Origin: NCEH01 sp043195095
GTDB taxonomy: Bacteria > Pseudomonadota > Alphaproteobacteria > Rhizobiales > Xanthobacteraceae
Assembly: GCF_043195095.1 (NCBI RefSeq)
Contig: NZ_JBAFWN010000001.1
Length of the DNA stretch: 64,000 nt
Strand: one strand, 5' to 3'
Notes under the pieces: generated by a model
Told to the model about the DNA's origin: nothing
Seen by the model: the letters and a program-made list of their open reading frames with translations, nothing else
Database searches by the model: none
Shown: piece by piece, positions 10,382 to 19,030 of the stretch
How the letters are laid out: every line of letters begins with the position of its first letter
Numbering within the stretch: position 1 is the first letter of the stretch
Program-made: the position numbers and the translations under genes

Positions 10382-11998
10382 ATGACCCGTTCCACCGCCG
10401 AAGAGGCCGTCTTCAATCAGCCGCCGCCGTTCGCGGACATCAATCTGGTGACCCGAGACACCCCGTTGCGCGAGGCTGCGGGCCTTTCCGGCAAGGCCGC
10501 GGAGGATCTGGCGGCGTTCGGCGCGGACTGGGGGACGCAGGCGCGCCTGGACCTCGGCCGGCACGCGAACGAGAACCCGCCGCGCCTGCGTACCCACGAT
10601 CCCCAGGGCCGGCGGCTCGATCTTGTGGAATTCCATCCCGCCTATCACGCCCTGATGGCGCACAGCCACGCGGCGGGTCTTGCAAGCTCCACCTGGACCG
10701 GGGGCAGCCATGTGGCGCGGGCAGCGCGCCTGTTCGTGATCGCGCAGGTGGAGGCCGGGCACGTCTGTCCCCTCACCATGACCCATGCCGCCCCGGCCGC
10801 GCTCGCCGCCGCGCCCGCGCTTCTGGCCGAGTGGCTGCCGCGCATCACGTCCGGCCCCTATGATTCGCGGTTCATTCCGTTCTGGGAGAAGAGCAGCGTC
10901 ACCCTCGGCATGGGCATGACCGAGAAGCAGGGCGGCACCGACGTGCGCGCCAACATCACCCACGCCGAGGCGATCGGTGGGGACGAATATGAGATCACCG
11001 GCCACAAATGGTTCTTCTCAGCGCCCATGAGCGATGCCTTCCTGGTGCTGGCGCAGGCGACGGGCGGGTTGACCTGCTTCCTCGTGCCGCGCTTTCGCCC
11101 GGACGGCACGGTGAACGCCCTGCATCTGCAACGGCTGAAGGACAAGCTCGGCAACCGTTCCAACGCCTCGTCCGAAGTGGAGTTCGCCCGTGCCTTCGCC
11201 TGGCGCGTCGGCGCGGAAGGGCGCGGGGTACCGACCATCATCGAGATGGTGCAATTGACGCGGCTGGATTGCGCCGTCTCCTCCGCCGGCCTCATGCGCA
11301 TGGCGCTCGCCCTGGCGGTGCACCATGCCCGCCATCGCACGGTGTTCCAGAAGCGGCTGATCGACCAGCCGGCCATGACCGCCGTGCTGGCCGATCTCGC
11401 CATGGAAAGCGAGGCGGCGACCGCCCTCGCCTTCCGCCTTGCCCAAAGCTTCGACCGGGCGAAGGACGACCCGCTGGAAGCCGCCCGCGCGCGGCTGCTG
11501 ACGCCGGCGGTGAAATTCGCCGTCTGCAAGGCCGCGCCGGGGTTCATTTATGAGGCGATGGAGGCGCTCGGCGGCAATGCCTATGTGGAGGAAAGCCCCC
11601 TGCCCCGGCTCTATCGGGAGGCGCCCGTGAACGCCATCTGGGAGGGCTCGGGCAATGTGATGGCGCTCGACCTGCTGCGCGCGGCGGGCCGGGATGCCGC
11701 CGCGACCCGCGCGGTGATCGCGGCCCTGGCGCAAGAGGCACGCGAGGTGCCCGGCGCCGTTGAGACAGCCCGGGACATTGCCGATTCCCTGGCGGGCGAC
11801 CACTTGGCAAGCCGCGCCCGGCACATTGCCGAGCGGCTCGCCGCCCTGGCCGCCGCGGCGGCGCTGGCCGCGCATGCGCCGCGGCCGATCGCCCATGCCT
11901 TTGGGGCAACCCGGCTGTTGCGTCCGCGCGGACTGTTCGGCGCCAATTCCATTGCCGAACCCGCCCGGCTGCTGGATCGCGCCTTAACCGAAGCGTGA
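10382..11998 (+). CDS. aidB: acyl-CoA dehydrogenase, AidB type
   Basis: A 538-residue flavoprotein of the acyl-CoA dehydrogenase superfamily, closest in length and motifs to E. coli AidB (alkylation response, isovaleryl-CoA-like activity). Visible blocks are MTEKQGGTDVRAN (FAD/substrate loop), HKWFFSAPMSDAFLVLA, and REAPVNAIWEGSGNVM, the AidB-like C-terminal signature with the Glu near the active site. The start is set by GGGAGGGCGCGCC before the ATG; upstream open frame overlaps the divergent membrane protein. Role in leucine catabolism or DNA protection cannot be decided from sequence. Confidence 0.88.
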   Translation: MTRSTAEEAVFNQPPPFADINLVTRDTPLREAAGLSGKAAEDLAAFGADWGTQARLDLGRHANENPPRLRTHDPQGRRLDLVEFHPAYHALMAHSHAAGLASSTWTGGSHVARAARLFVIAQVEAGHVCPLTMTHAAPAALAAAPALLAEWLPRITSGPYDSRFIPFWEKSSVTLGMGMTEKQGGTDVRANITHAEAIGGDEYEITGHKWFFSAPMSDAFLVLAQATGGLTCFLVPRFRPDGTVNALHLQRLKDKLGNRSNASSEVEFARAFAWRVGAEGRGVPTIIEMVQLTRLDCAVSSAGLMRMALALAVHHARHRTVFQKRLIDQPAMTAVLADLAMESEAATALAFRLAQSFDRAKDDPLEAARARLLTPAVKFAVCKAAPGFIYEAMEALGGNAYVEESPLPRLYREAPVNAIWEGSGNVMALDLLRAAGRDAAATRAVIAALAQEAREVPGAVETARDIADSLAGDHLASRARHIAERLAALAAAAALAAHAPRPIAHAFGATRLLRPRGLFGANSIAEPARLLDRALTEA

Positions 11999-12181
11999 GA
12001 GGAAACGGTATCGCACCGCCACCGCCGCGCGGTTCCCATTGAAACCTCAGGCCGCCTTCGCTATAGGGCACTTCGACTATCCGAGGGGCCGCAGAGGCCA
12101 AGCCTCGGCCGTGGCCGCTTTGTCTCGCCCGCAGCGAGCAGGTCGTGCCCCGAGCGGCCGAGCCATAACAGAGGCGCACTC

Positions 12182-12463
12182 ATGTCTTCGACGTTCGATA
12201 CCGTCGCCAATATCATCGCCGAGACGTGCGACATCCCGCGCGACACCATCACGCCGGAAAGCCATGCCATCGACGATCTGGGTATCGACAGCCTGGACTT
12301 CCTCGATATCGCCTTCGCCATCGACAAAGCGTTCGGCATCAAGCTTCCGCTGGAACAGTGGACGCAGGAAGTGAACGACGGCAAGGCCACCACCGAGCAG
12401 TATTTCGTGCTCAAGAACCTGTGCGCTCGCATCGACGATCTGGTCGCGGCGAAGACCGCCTGA
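12182..12463 (+). CDS. acpXL: acyl carrier protein AcpXL
   Basis: Dedicated acyl carrier protein on which the very-long-chain (C28-type) hydroxy fatty acid of rhizobial lipid A is built. It has 93 residues. The phosphopantetheine Ser is S37 in DDLGIDSLDFLD. The longer C-terminal part (NDGKATTEQYFVLKNLCARI) separates it from housekeeping AcpP. First gene of a seven-gene plus-strand operon ending in lpxXL; the 183-base gap before it presumably carries the promoter, though I see no convincing boxes. Confidence 0.95.
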   Translation: MSSTFDTVANIIAETCDIPRDTITPESHAIDDLGIDSLDFLDIAFAIDKAFGIKLPLEQWTQEVNDGKATTEQYFVLKNLCARIDDLVAAKTA

Positions 12464-12478
12464 GGTCGGACGGAGCGA

Positions 12479-12952
12479 ATGCGTCCTGAAGTTTTCAAGA
12501 TGGTGGACCGGGTCGTCGCGATCGATCCGGGCCTTGAGACCATTCATTGCGAAGGCCTTGTGCCGGAAGAAAGCTCCATCTTCGAGGGGCATTTTCCTGG
12601 CCATCCCCTCATGCCCGGCGTCCTGCTGATCGAGGCCATGGCCCAGACCACCGGCTGGCTGGTGCTCGCGCGCAACCGATTCGACAAGATGCCGTTCCTG
12701 GCCACCGTCAAGGAAGCCAAGCTGCGCACCTTCGTCGTCCCCGGCCAGAATCTGGACCTTTATTCCAAGATCCTGCACGAGGGCTCCGGCTTCGTGGTGG
12801 CGCAGACCCGCTGCACCTGCGAGGGCAAGCCGATCTGCAACGCCGAATTGGTGTTCCGCGTGCTGCCCTGGCCCGAGGGCCGGATGAAGGACGTGGTGCT
12901 CAAGGTGGCCGAGCGGGTGGAATTCCCGATCGCGGACTATGTCGATGCCTGA
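12479..12952 (+). CDS. fabZXL: 3-hydroxyacyl-ACP dehydratase, FabZ-like (FabZXL)
   Basis: Hot-dog-fold dehydratase, 157 residues, that should dehydrate 3-hydroxyacyl-AcpXL during very-long-chain elongation. The catalytic His is H38 in GHFPGHPLMPG and the catalytic Glu is E52 in LIEAMAQT. It lies 15 bases after acpXL and overlaps the next ketosynthase start. The place in the operon matches the acpXL-fabZXL order known from Rhizobium leguminosarum. Confidence 0.93.
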   Translation: MRPEVFKMVDRVVAIDPGLETIHCEGLVPEESSIFEGHFPGHPLMPGVLLIEAMAQTTGWLVLARNRFDKMPFLATVKEAKLRTFVVPGQNLDLYSKILHEGSGFVVAQTRCTCEGKPICNAELVFRVLPWPEGRMKDVVLKVAERVEFPIADYVDA

Positions 12953-14156
12953 TCACAGCCCAAGCGGCAAGCGCGACGTCTGGATCACCGGAATCGGCCT
13001 GGTTTCCTCGCTGGGCGAGGGGCCGCAGGCCAATTGGCAGGCGCTCGCCGCCGGCACCGCCCCGGTGACCGATGCCGAGCGCTTCGCGCCTTATGTGGTC
13101 CATCCCCTGGTCAAGGTGAATTACGACAGCCAGATCCCCAAGAAGGGCGATCAGCGGCAGATGGAGCCGTGGCAGCGTATCGGCACCTATGCCGCCGGGC
13201 TGGCGCTGGACAGCGCGGGCATCGCCAAGAATGCCGAGATCCTCGGCCAGACCGACATGATCGTCGCGGCCGGCGGCGGCGAGCGCGACTTCCTCGTCGA
13301 TGCGGCGATTCTCAACGATATCCTGGCAACCAACGATGCGGGCCGGCTGCTGAACGAGCGCCTGCTCTCGGACCTGCGGCCCACGCTCTCGCTGGCGCAA
13401 TTGTCCAATCTGCTGGCGGGCAACATCTCCATCGTCCATGGCGTCACCGGTTCCTCCCGCACCTTCATGGGCGAGGAAAGCGCGGGCGTGGATGCAACCC
13501 GCATCGCGTTTTCGCGTATCGCCGCGCGGCAGAGCGAGATCGCGCTGGTGGGCGGGGCCTATAACGCCGAGCGCGAGGACATGCTGCTCCTCTACGCGCT
13601 GAACGATTTCTGCATGAAAAACGGCTTCCGGCCGATCTTCGGCGCGGATGGCGCGCCGGGCATTCCCTCCGGCTCCATGGGCGCCTTCCTGGTGCTCGAA
13701 TCGCCCGAGCACGCGACCGCGCGCGGCGCCAAGCCGCTGGCGAAGCTCTCCGGCGTGTGGTCGGAACGGGCACGCCGCGACACGCCGGGCAGCGTCGCCG
13801 AAAAGGTGACGGCGCTGCTCTCCAAGGCCGGCACGACCCCGGGCACCGCCGTATTCTCCGGCGCCACCGGCGCCCGTGGCGCCACCGAGGCGGAAGCGCA
13901 GGCCCTGCGCGCGGCCGCCCTGCCGGTCCGTTCGCTCGCCAATCGCATCGGCCATGGCTTCGAGGCGCAGTTTGCCGCCGGCCTTGCCCTTGCCGCGCTG
14001 GCGGTGAACGAGGGCACGCTGTTTCCTGCCTTGGCCGGCGATACGCTGGAAAGCGATGCGCCAAAGACCGGTGGTGAAGCCGTGTCCCGCGTGATCGTCA
14101 CCGCCGTCGGCCATTGGCGCGGTGAAGGCGCGGGGCTGGTGGAACGGGTGGGTTGA
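12939..14156 (+). CDS. fabF2XL: beta-ketoacyl synthase-like protein lacking the catalytic Cys (FabF2XL)
   Basis: Ketosynthase fold of 405 residues from the ATG at 12939; a second ATG at 12945 is equally possible and both overlap fabZXL. The active-site Cys block of FabF is replaced by SIVHGVTGSSRTFMG, with V169 at the Cys position. The first catalytic His motif (NAHGTS in normal enzymes) reads FSGATG, while the second His survives in ANRIGHGFEAQF. By analogy with chain-length factors it should be a non-catalytic partner of the next gene's product. Name is from cluster order and family knowledge. Confidence 0.88.
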   Translation: MSMPDHSPSGKRDVWITGIGLVSSLGEGPQANWQALAAGTAPVTDAERFAPYVVHPLVKVNYDSQIPKKGDQRQMEPWQRIGTYAAGLALDSAGIAKNAEILGQTDMIVAAGGGERDFLVDAAILNDILATNDAGRLLNERLLSDLRPTLSLAQLSNLLAGNISIVHGVTGSSRTFMGEESAGVDATRIAFSRIAARQSEIALVGGAYNAEREDMLLLYALNDFCMKNGFRPIFGADGAPGIPSGSMGAFLVLESPEHATARGAKPLAKLSGVWSERARRDTPGSVAEKVTALLSKAGTTPGTAVFSGATGARGATEAEAQALRAAALPVRSLANRIGHGFEAQFAAGLALAALAVNEGTLFPALAGDTLESDAPKTGGEAVSRVIVTAVGHWRGEGAGLVERVG

Positions 14157-14350
14157 GCCTTATATCTCACGCGTAAGAGGGCGGACATCGGGGCTGGCGA
14201 GGGGCGCGCCGGAAGGTCCCATGAGGTCTGTCCATGCGGGTGGAGGCGCGACGTCCCCCTCCCTCGCCGCCCCGCCGCCGTCTGTCACGGGCGCGGCCCC
14301 AGGACGTGCGGACGCTCACCCTGGTGTGACGTCCTTGGAAGGAGGCGCCT

Positions 14351-15634
14351 GTGGCGCAGGCATATACGGACAAGTTCGGCCGCCCGATCGTGGTGGTGAC
14401 CGGCATCGGCATCGTGACCTCCCTGGGCCAGGGTAAGGCGGAGAATTGGCGTCGCCTGACCGCCGGCGAATCCGGCATCCACACCATCACCCGCTTCCCG
14501 CTGGAAGGCATGCGCACCACCATCGCGGGAACCGTGGACTTCCTGTTCGACGGACGCGTGCCCGCGCCCGATCTCTCCCAGCGCCTCGCGACCCTGGCGG
14601 CGGAAGAAGCCATCGCGGAGGCCGGCATCGGCTCCAAGGGCAATTTCCCCGGCCCGCTGTTCGCCGCCGTGCCCCCGGTCGAGCTGGAATGGCCGGAGAA
14701 GCGCGCCCTGGCCGAGGTCGTCCCGAACAAGCCCTTGGTCTATCATGACCTTCTCGACGCGGCGGAGACGGGCAAATTCTCCGCGTGGCACGAGCGCTTC
14801 CTGTTCGGCTCGGTGGCGGACCGCCTCGCCGATCATTTCGGCACCCAGGGCCAGCCGATTTCCCTCTCCACCGCCTGTGCCTCCGGTGGCACGGCGATCC
14901 AGCTCGGCGTCGAGGCGATCCGGCGCGGAGAATGTGATGTCGCCCTTTCGCTGGGCACCGACGGCTCGGTGCATCCCGAGGCGCTGATCCGCTTTTCCCT
15001 GCTCTCGGCGCTGACCACCGCCAACGACAAGCCGGGCGAGGCTGCCCGTCCGTTCGCCAAGAATCGCGATGGCTTCGTGATGGCGGAAGGCGCCGCCGCT
15101 TTGGTGCTGGAAAGCCTGGAGCACGCCACCGCCCGTGGCGCCAAGATCCTCGGCGTGCTGGAAGGCTGCGGGGAGATGTCCGACAATTTCCACCGCACCC
15201 GCTCCAGCCCGGACGGCAAGCCCATCATCGGCTGCATGATGAATGCGCTGAAGGATGCGGGCATCACGCCCGGCGACGTGGACTACATCAACGCCCACGG
15301 CACCTCGACGCCCGAGAACGACCGGATGGAATATGTCGGCATGAAAGCCGTGTTCGGCGAGGAGGCCCTCGCGGGCATTCCCATCTCGTCCAACAAATCC
15401 ATGATCGGCCACACGCTCACCGCCGCCGGCGCGATCGAGGCGGCGGTCTCGCTGCTGACCATCGCCAACGGACGCATCCCGCCGACCATCAATTACACCA
15501 TCCCCGACCCGGCAATTCCTCTGGACGTGGTGCCCAACGTCGCCCGCGACGCGCGTGTGAACCGCGTGATCTCCAATTCCTTCGGCTTCGGCGGGCAGAA
15601 TGTGTGCCTGGTGCTGACGGGGGAGCCGGCGTGA
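14351..15634 (+). CDS. fabF1XL: beta-ketoacyl-ACP synthase II-like, catalytic (FabF1XL)
   Basis: Condensing enzyme of 427 residues with the full Cys-His-His triad: C176 in STACASGGTAIQ, H316 in NAHGTSTPEND and H354 in KSMIGHTLTAAG. It probably pairs with the degenerate ketosynthase upstream to extend acyl-AcpXL. The start is GTG at 14351, preceded by a strong GGAAGGAGG site. The 194-base gap before it is unusually long for this operon. It contains an imperfect palindrome around ACGCGT near 14168-14181 and no recognisable gene. Confidence 0.93.
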   Translation: MAQAYTDKFGRPIVVVTGIGIVTSLGQGKAENWRRLTAGESGIHTITRFPLEGMRTTIAGTVDFLFDGRVPAPDLSQRLATLAAEEAIAEAGIGSKGNFPGPLFAAVPPVELEWPEKRALAEVVPNKPLVYHDLLDAAETGKFSAWHERFLFGSVADRLADHFGTQGQPISLSTACASGGTAIQLGVEAIRRGECDVALSLGTDGSVHPEALIRFSLLSALTTANDKPGEAARPFAKNRDGFVMAEGAAALVLESLEHATARGAKILGVLEGCGEMSDNFHRTRSSPDGKPIIGCMMNALKDAGITPGDVDYINAHGTSTPENDRMEYVGMKAVFGEEALAGIPISSNKSMIGHTLTAAGAIEAAVSLLTIANGRIPPTINYTIPDPAIPLDVVPNVARDARVNRVISNSFGFGGQNVCLVLTGEPA

Positions 15635-15689
15635 GGCACGGCTTCTGCCGCTGGACGGCGCCGATCGACGCCGCAGGGCGCGGGCATCC

Positions 15690-16454
15690 ATGACCGCGTC
15701 CGAAAACAAGCGGGTTCTCGTCACCGGCGGCGGGCGGGGCCTCGGCGCGGCGATCGTGCGCGCGCTCGCGGCGGCCGGCTATGACGTGACCTTCACCTAT
15801 CGCAGCGCCGGCCCCGAGGCCGACGCGCTGCTTGCGGAGATCCGCGCCGCCCATCCGCAGGCGGCGATCGGCGCCAAGGCGGTGGACCTTGCCGATCGCG
15901 CCGCCGTCGAGGCCCTGGCGCAGGAGATCGAGGCGGACGCGGCCTATTACGGCTTCTGCCATAATGCGGGAGCCTCCTACGACACGCTCGCGGCCATGGT
16001 GGACCAGGACAAGGCCGAGCAGGTGATGCAGGTCAACCACCATGCCTTCGTGCGCCTGGCGCGCGCGCTGGTGCGCCCCATGATCCGCGCCCGGGTGGGC
16101 AGGATCGTCGCCATCGGCTCGGTGGCGGCATTGCAGGCCAACCAGGGCAATGTCGCCTACGCCGCCTCCAAGGCCGCCCTGCTGGCCCATGTGAAGGGCC
16201 TGGCCGTGGAGAGCGCGAAGCGCGGCGTCACGGTCAATTATGTCGCCCCCGGCTTCATCGACACGGCCATGCTCGCCAAGTTCGCCGACTACCGCGACCG
16301 CATGGCGGCACAGATCCCCGCCGGGCGTTTCGCACAGGTGGATGAGGTCGCGGCGCTGGTCGGGTTTCTCTTCTCGCCGGGAGCAAGCTATATCACCGGG
16401 GCCGTGATCCCGGTGGATGGGGGCCTCTCGGCCCAGCTTGCCGTCCATCGCTGA
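15690..16454 (+). CDS. SDR-family 3-oxoacyl-ACP reductase-like
   Basis: Short-chain dehydrogenase of 254 residues. It has the NAD(P) glycine motif TGGGRGLG (about 12-19), the NAG-like HNAGAS segment, the catalytic Ser in AIGSVAAL and YAASK with the Tyr and Lys, ending in the FabG-like VDGGLS. Being inside the acpXL operon it is the obvious candidate for the ketoreduction step on AcpXL. It follows fabF1XL after 55 bases. An analogous gene is not part of the classical six-gene Rhizobium leguminosarum cluster as I remember it. Confidence 0.88.
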   Translation: MTASENKRVLVTGGGRGLGAAIVRALAAAGYDVTFTYRSAGPEADALLAEIRAAHPQAAIGAKAVDLADRAAVEALAQEIEADAAYYGFCHNAGASYDTLAAMVDQDKAEQVMQVNHHAFVRLARALVRPMIRARVGRIVAIGSVAALQANQGNVAYAASKAALLAHVKGLAVESAKRGVTVNYVAPGFIDTAMLAKFADYRDRMAAQIPAGRFAQVDEVAALVGFLFSPGASYITGAVIPVDGGLSAQLAVHR

Positions 16455-16468
16455 CCTTCAGGACCAAA

Positions 16469-17491
16469 ATGCGCGCCCTTCAGCTCGTTTCCGACCGCAA
16501 TCTCCAGATCGTCGACATGCCCGAGCCCGACGCCCCCGGCGCCGGCGAGGTGCAGATTCGCGTCAAGGCGCTCGCCCTCAACCATATCGACGTGTGGGGC
16601 TGGCGCGGCATGGCGTTCGCCAAACGCAAGATGCCGCTGGTGGTGGGCGCGGAAGCCGCCGGTGAAGTAATCGCGCTCGGCGCCGACGTGCGCGGGCTGA
16701 AGGTGGGCCAGACGGTCGCCATGTACGGCGCCATGACCTGCGGCCATTGCAAGCAATGCCTCAAGGGCCGGGACAATCTGTGCGAAAGCGTCGGCGGGGT
16801 GCTGGGCTTCCACATCGACGGCTTTGCCCGCGACATCATCAACATGCCCGAGCGGCTGGTGATTCCCGCCCCCGAGGGCGTCTCCTTCGAGGAGGCGGGC
16901 TGCGCCGGCATCACCTTCTCCACCGTCGAGCACATGCTGTTCGACAATGCCAAGCTAGAGCAGGGCGAGACCGTGCTGGTCCACGCCGGCGGCTCGGGCA
17001 TCGGCTCCGCCGCGATCCGCCTCGCCAAGGATATCGGCGCCACCGTCATCACCACGGTCGGCGACGACGAGAAGATGGAAAAGGCCAAGGCGCTCGGCGC
17101 CGACCATGTGATCAATTACCGCGTCGACCGGTTCGAGCACGAGGTCCGCAAGATCACCAAGAAGGTGGGCGTGGACGTGGTGTTCGAGCATGTGGGTGCC
17201 GACACCTGGAACGCCTCGCTGCTGTCCATGAAGCCCGGCGCGCGGCTCGTCACCTGCGGCTCCACCTCCGGGGTGAGCGTGCAGATGAACCTGATGCAGC
17301 TGTTTCAGCGGCAGTACAAGATTTTCGGTTCGTTCGGCGCCACCATCCGCAATGTGGCGGACGGCCTGGAAAAGATGGGCCGGGGCGTGAAGCCGGTGAT
17401 CGACACCGTGGTGCCGCTGGAGCGCTTCAACGAGGGGCTGGAGCGCCTGGAGAGCCGCAAGGTGTTCGGCAAGATCGTCGTGCGCTTCTAA
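16469..17491 (+). CDS. adh2XL: zinc-type alcohol dehydrogenase family protein (Adh2XL)
   Basis: Medium-chain dehydrogenase of 340 residues. The N-terminal GroES-like domain has GAEAAGEV and a structural-zinc Cys group CGHCKQCLKGRDNLC (about 91-105). The Rossmann domain has HAGGSGIGSAAIRLA near residue 172. In rhizobial acpXL clusters this position holds the gene called adh2XL or fabXL; an enoyl reductase role in very-long-chain elongation is a reasonable inference from the MDR family. It lies 14 bases after the SDR gene and 23 bases before lpxXL. Confidence 0.88.
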   Translation: MRALQLVSDRNLQIVDMPEPDAPGAGEVQIRVKALALNHIDVWGWRGMAFAKRKMPLVVGAEAAGEVIALGADVRGLKVGQTVAMYGAMTCGHCKQCLKGRDNLCESVGGVLGFHIDGFARDIINMPERLVIPAPEGVSFEEAGCAGITFSTVEHMLFDNAKLEQGETVLVHAGGSGIGSAAIRLAKDIGATVITTVGDDEKMEKAKALGADHVINYRVDRFEHEVRKITKKVGVDVVFEHVGADTWNASLLSMKPGARLVTCGSTSGVSVQMNLMQLFQRQYKIFGSFGATIRNVADGLEKMGRGVKPVIDTVVPLERFNEGLERLESRKVFGKIVVRF

Positions 17492-17514
17492 AGAGCCACG
17501 CGAGGAAACCGGCC

Positions 17515-18450
17515 GTGTCGCCGCTGAAGATCCTGTGGGGCCGCCTGGTGCGTCGGGTGCGCCACGCGCTCGCGCCGATCGCCGAGAGCATCATCGTCGG
17601 CGTCGTGCGGGTGCTCGTGTGGTGGTCGCGGCTCTTTCCCATCTCCTGGTCGTCGGCGGTGGTGAGCACGCTTGCCCGCCTGCTGGGCCCGTTCTTCCTG
17701 GTCAGCCGGGTGGCGCGGCAGAACCTGCGGCGCGCCTTTCCGGAAAAGAGCGACGCCGAGATCCGCCGCATCCTTGATGGCGTCTGGGACAATCTCGGCC
17801 GCATGTCGGCGGAATTCGCCCATCTCGACCGGATCTGGGACTACAATCCGGCCCATCCCGACCGGGGACGCATCGAGATCGTCGGCACCGAGGTGATGGC
17901 CCGCCTGCGGGACGACGGCAAGCCGGCGCTCTTCTTCACCTCCCACACCGGCAATTGGGAATTGAACGCGATCACCGGCGGCAAGCTAGGCGTGAAGGGC
18001 GGCGTATTGTATCGCGCGCCCAACATCCAGAAAGCCGCCAAGCTGATCGAGGATATGCGGGCGGAGACCATGCCCGGGCTGATCCGCGCCAACCGCAATG
18101 CCGGCCGCCAGATGGCGCGCATGCTGGAGGAGGGCCAGCATATCGGCATGCTGGTGGATCAATATTGGGGCCAGGGCGTGATGGTGGATTTCTTCGGCCG
18201 CCCCTGCCCCACAAACCCCACCTTGGCGCGGCTCGCCCGGCAGTTCGAATGCCCGGTGCATGGGATGCGGGTGATCCGCCTGCCGAAGGGGCGGTTCCGT
18301 ATCGAGATCACGGAAGAAATCGTGCTGCCGCGCGACGCGGACGGGCGCATCGACGTTCAGGGCGCCATGCAGGCGGTGACTTCGGTGATCGAGGATTGGG
18401 TGCGCGAATATCCCGGCCAATGGCTCTGGCTGCATCGGCGGTGGCGATAA
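17515..18450 (+). CDS. lpxXL: lipid A very-long-chain acyltransferase LpxXL
   Basis: Inner-membrane acyltransferase of the LpxL/LpxM (HtrB) family, 311 residues, that should move the very-long-chain acyl group from AcpXL onto lipid A precursor. A hydrophobic N-terminal segment (about 22-62) precedes the catalytic HxxxxE motif HTGNWE at H144 and E149, and LVDQYWGQGVMVDFFG near 220-235. The start is GTG at 17515 after GCGAGGAAACC; the frame is open far upstream inside adh2XL but that is not coding. Last gene of the acpXL operon. Confidence 0.92.
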   Translation: MSPLKILWGRLVRRVRHALAPIAESIIVGVVRVLVWWSRLFPISWSSAVVSTLARLLGPFFLVSRVARQNLRRAFPEKSDAEIRRILDGVWDNLGRMSAEFAHLDRIWDYNPAHPDRGRIEIVGTEVMARLRDDGKPALFFTSHTGNWELNAITGGKLGVKGGVLYRAPNIQKAAKLIEDMRAETMPGLIRANRNAGRQMARMLEEGQHIGMLVDQYWGQGVMVDFFGRPCPTNPTLARLARQFECPVHGMRVIRLPKGRFRIEITEEIVLPRDADGRIDVQGAMQAVTSVIEDWVREYPGQWLWLHRRWR

Positions 18451-18509
18451 TGACCCCTCGAAACGCCTTGGACAAAATCCCCCGCTTGCCCCTCGACCCC
18501 TTATCCTAT

Positions 18510-18530
18510 AAAGCCGCGCTTTCCTTTTTT
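18510..18530 (+). terminator. possible weak terminator before purE
   Basis: A 5-bp stem AAAGC / GCTTT around CGC, two bases, then TTTTTT. The short stem makes it a weak candidate. The same stretch overlaps TATAAA (18507-18512), which could instead be a -10-like element of a purE promoter. Confidence 0.3.
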
Positions 18531-18544
18531 CGGGGATGAACGAT

Positions 18545-19027
18545 ATGGGTTCGCGGCCGGTGGCCGTCATCATGGGCAGCCAGTCGGACTGGGAGACCAT
18601 GCGGCACGCTGCGGAAACGCTCGCAGCACTCGAGATCGGCAACGATGTGCGCATCGTCTCCGCCCATCGCACGCCTGAGCGCATGTTCGCCTTCGCCAAG
18701 GGCGCGAAAGCGGAAGGCTTCAAGGTGATCATCGCCGGCGCGGGCGGCGCCGCCCACCTGCCCGGCATGGTGGCGGCCCTCACCCCATTGCCGGTGTTCG
18801 GCGTGCCGGTGGAATCCAAAGCCATGTCCGGCCTGGACAGCCTGTATTCCATCGTCCAGATGCCCGCCGGCGTCCCTGTGGGCACCCTCGCCATCGGAAA
18901 GGCCGGTGCCACCAATGCCGCTTTGCTCGCCGCCGCCGTGCTGGCGCTGAGCGACGAGGAATTGGCCGCGCGGCTCGATGCCTATCGCGCGGAACGCACG
19001 GCGGCGGTGACGGAACGGCCGGTCTGA
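18545..19027 (+). CDS. purE: 5-(carboxyamino)imidazole ribonucleotide mutase, class I
   Basis: Purine synthesis enzyme that converts N5-CAIR to CAIR. The 160-residue protein has the class I PurE signatures VIMGSQSDWETM, VSAHRTPERM and AGAGGAAHLPGM. Two in-frame ATGs compete: 18536 and 18545. I prefer 18545 because GGGGA at 18532-18536 sits eight bases before it, and the first ATG overlaps that ribosome site. It is followed three bases after its stop by purK, the usual pair. Confidence 0.95.
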   Translation: MGSRPVAVIMGSQSDWETMRHAAETLAALEIGNDVRIVSAHRTPERMFAFAKGAKAEGFKVIIAGAGGAAHLPGMVAALTPLPVFGVPVESKAMSGLDSLYSIVQMPAGVPVGTLAIGKAGATNAALLAAAVLALSDEELAARLDAYRAERTAAVTERPV

Positions 19028-19030
19028 TCC

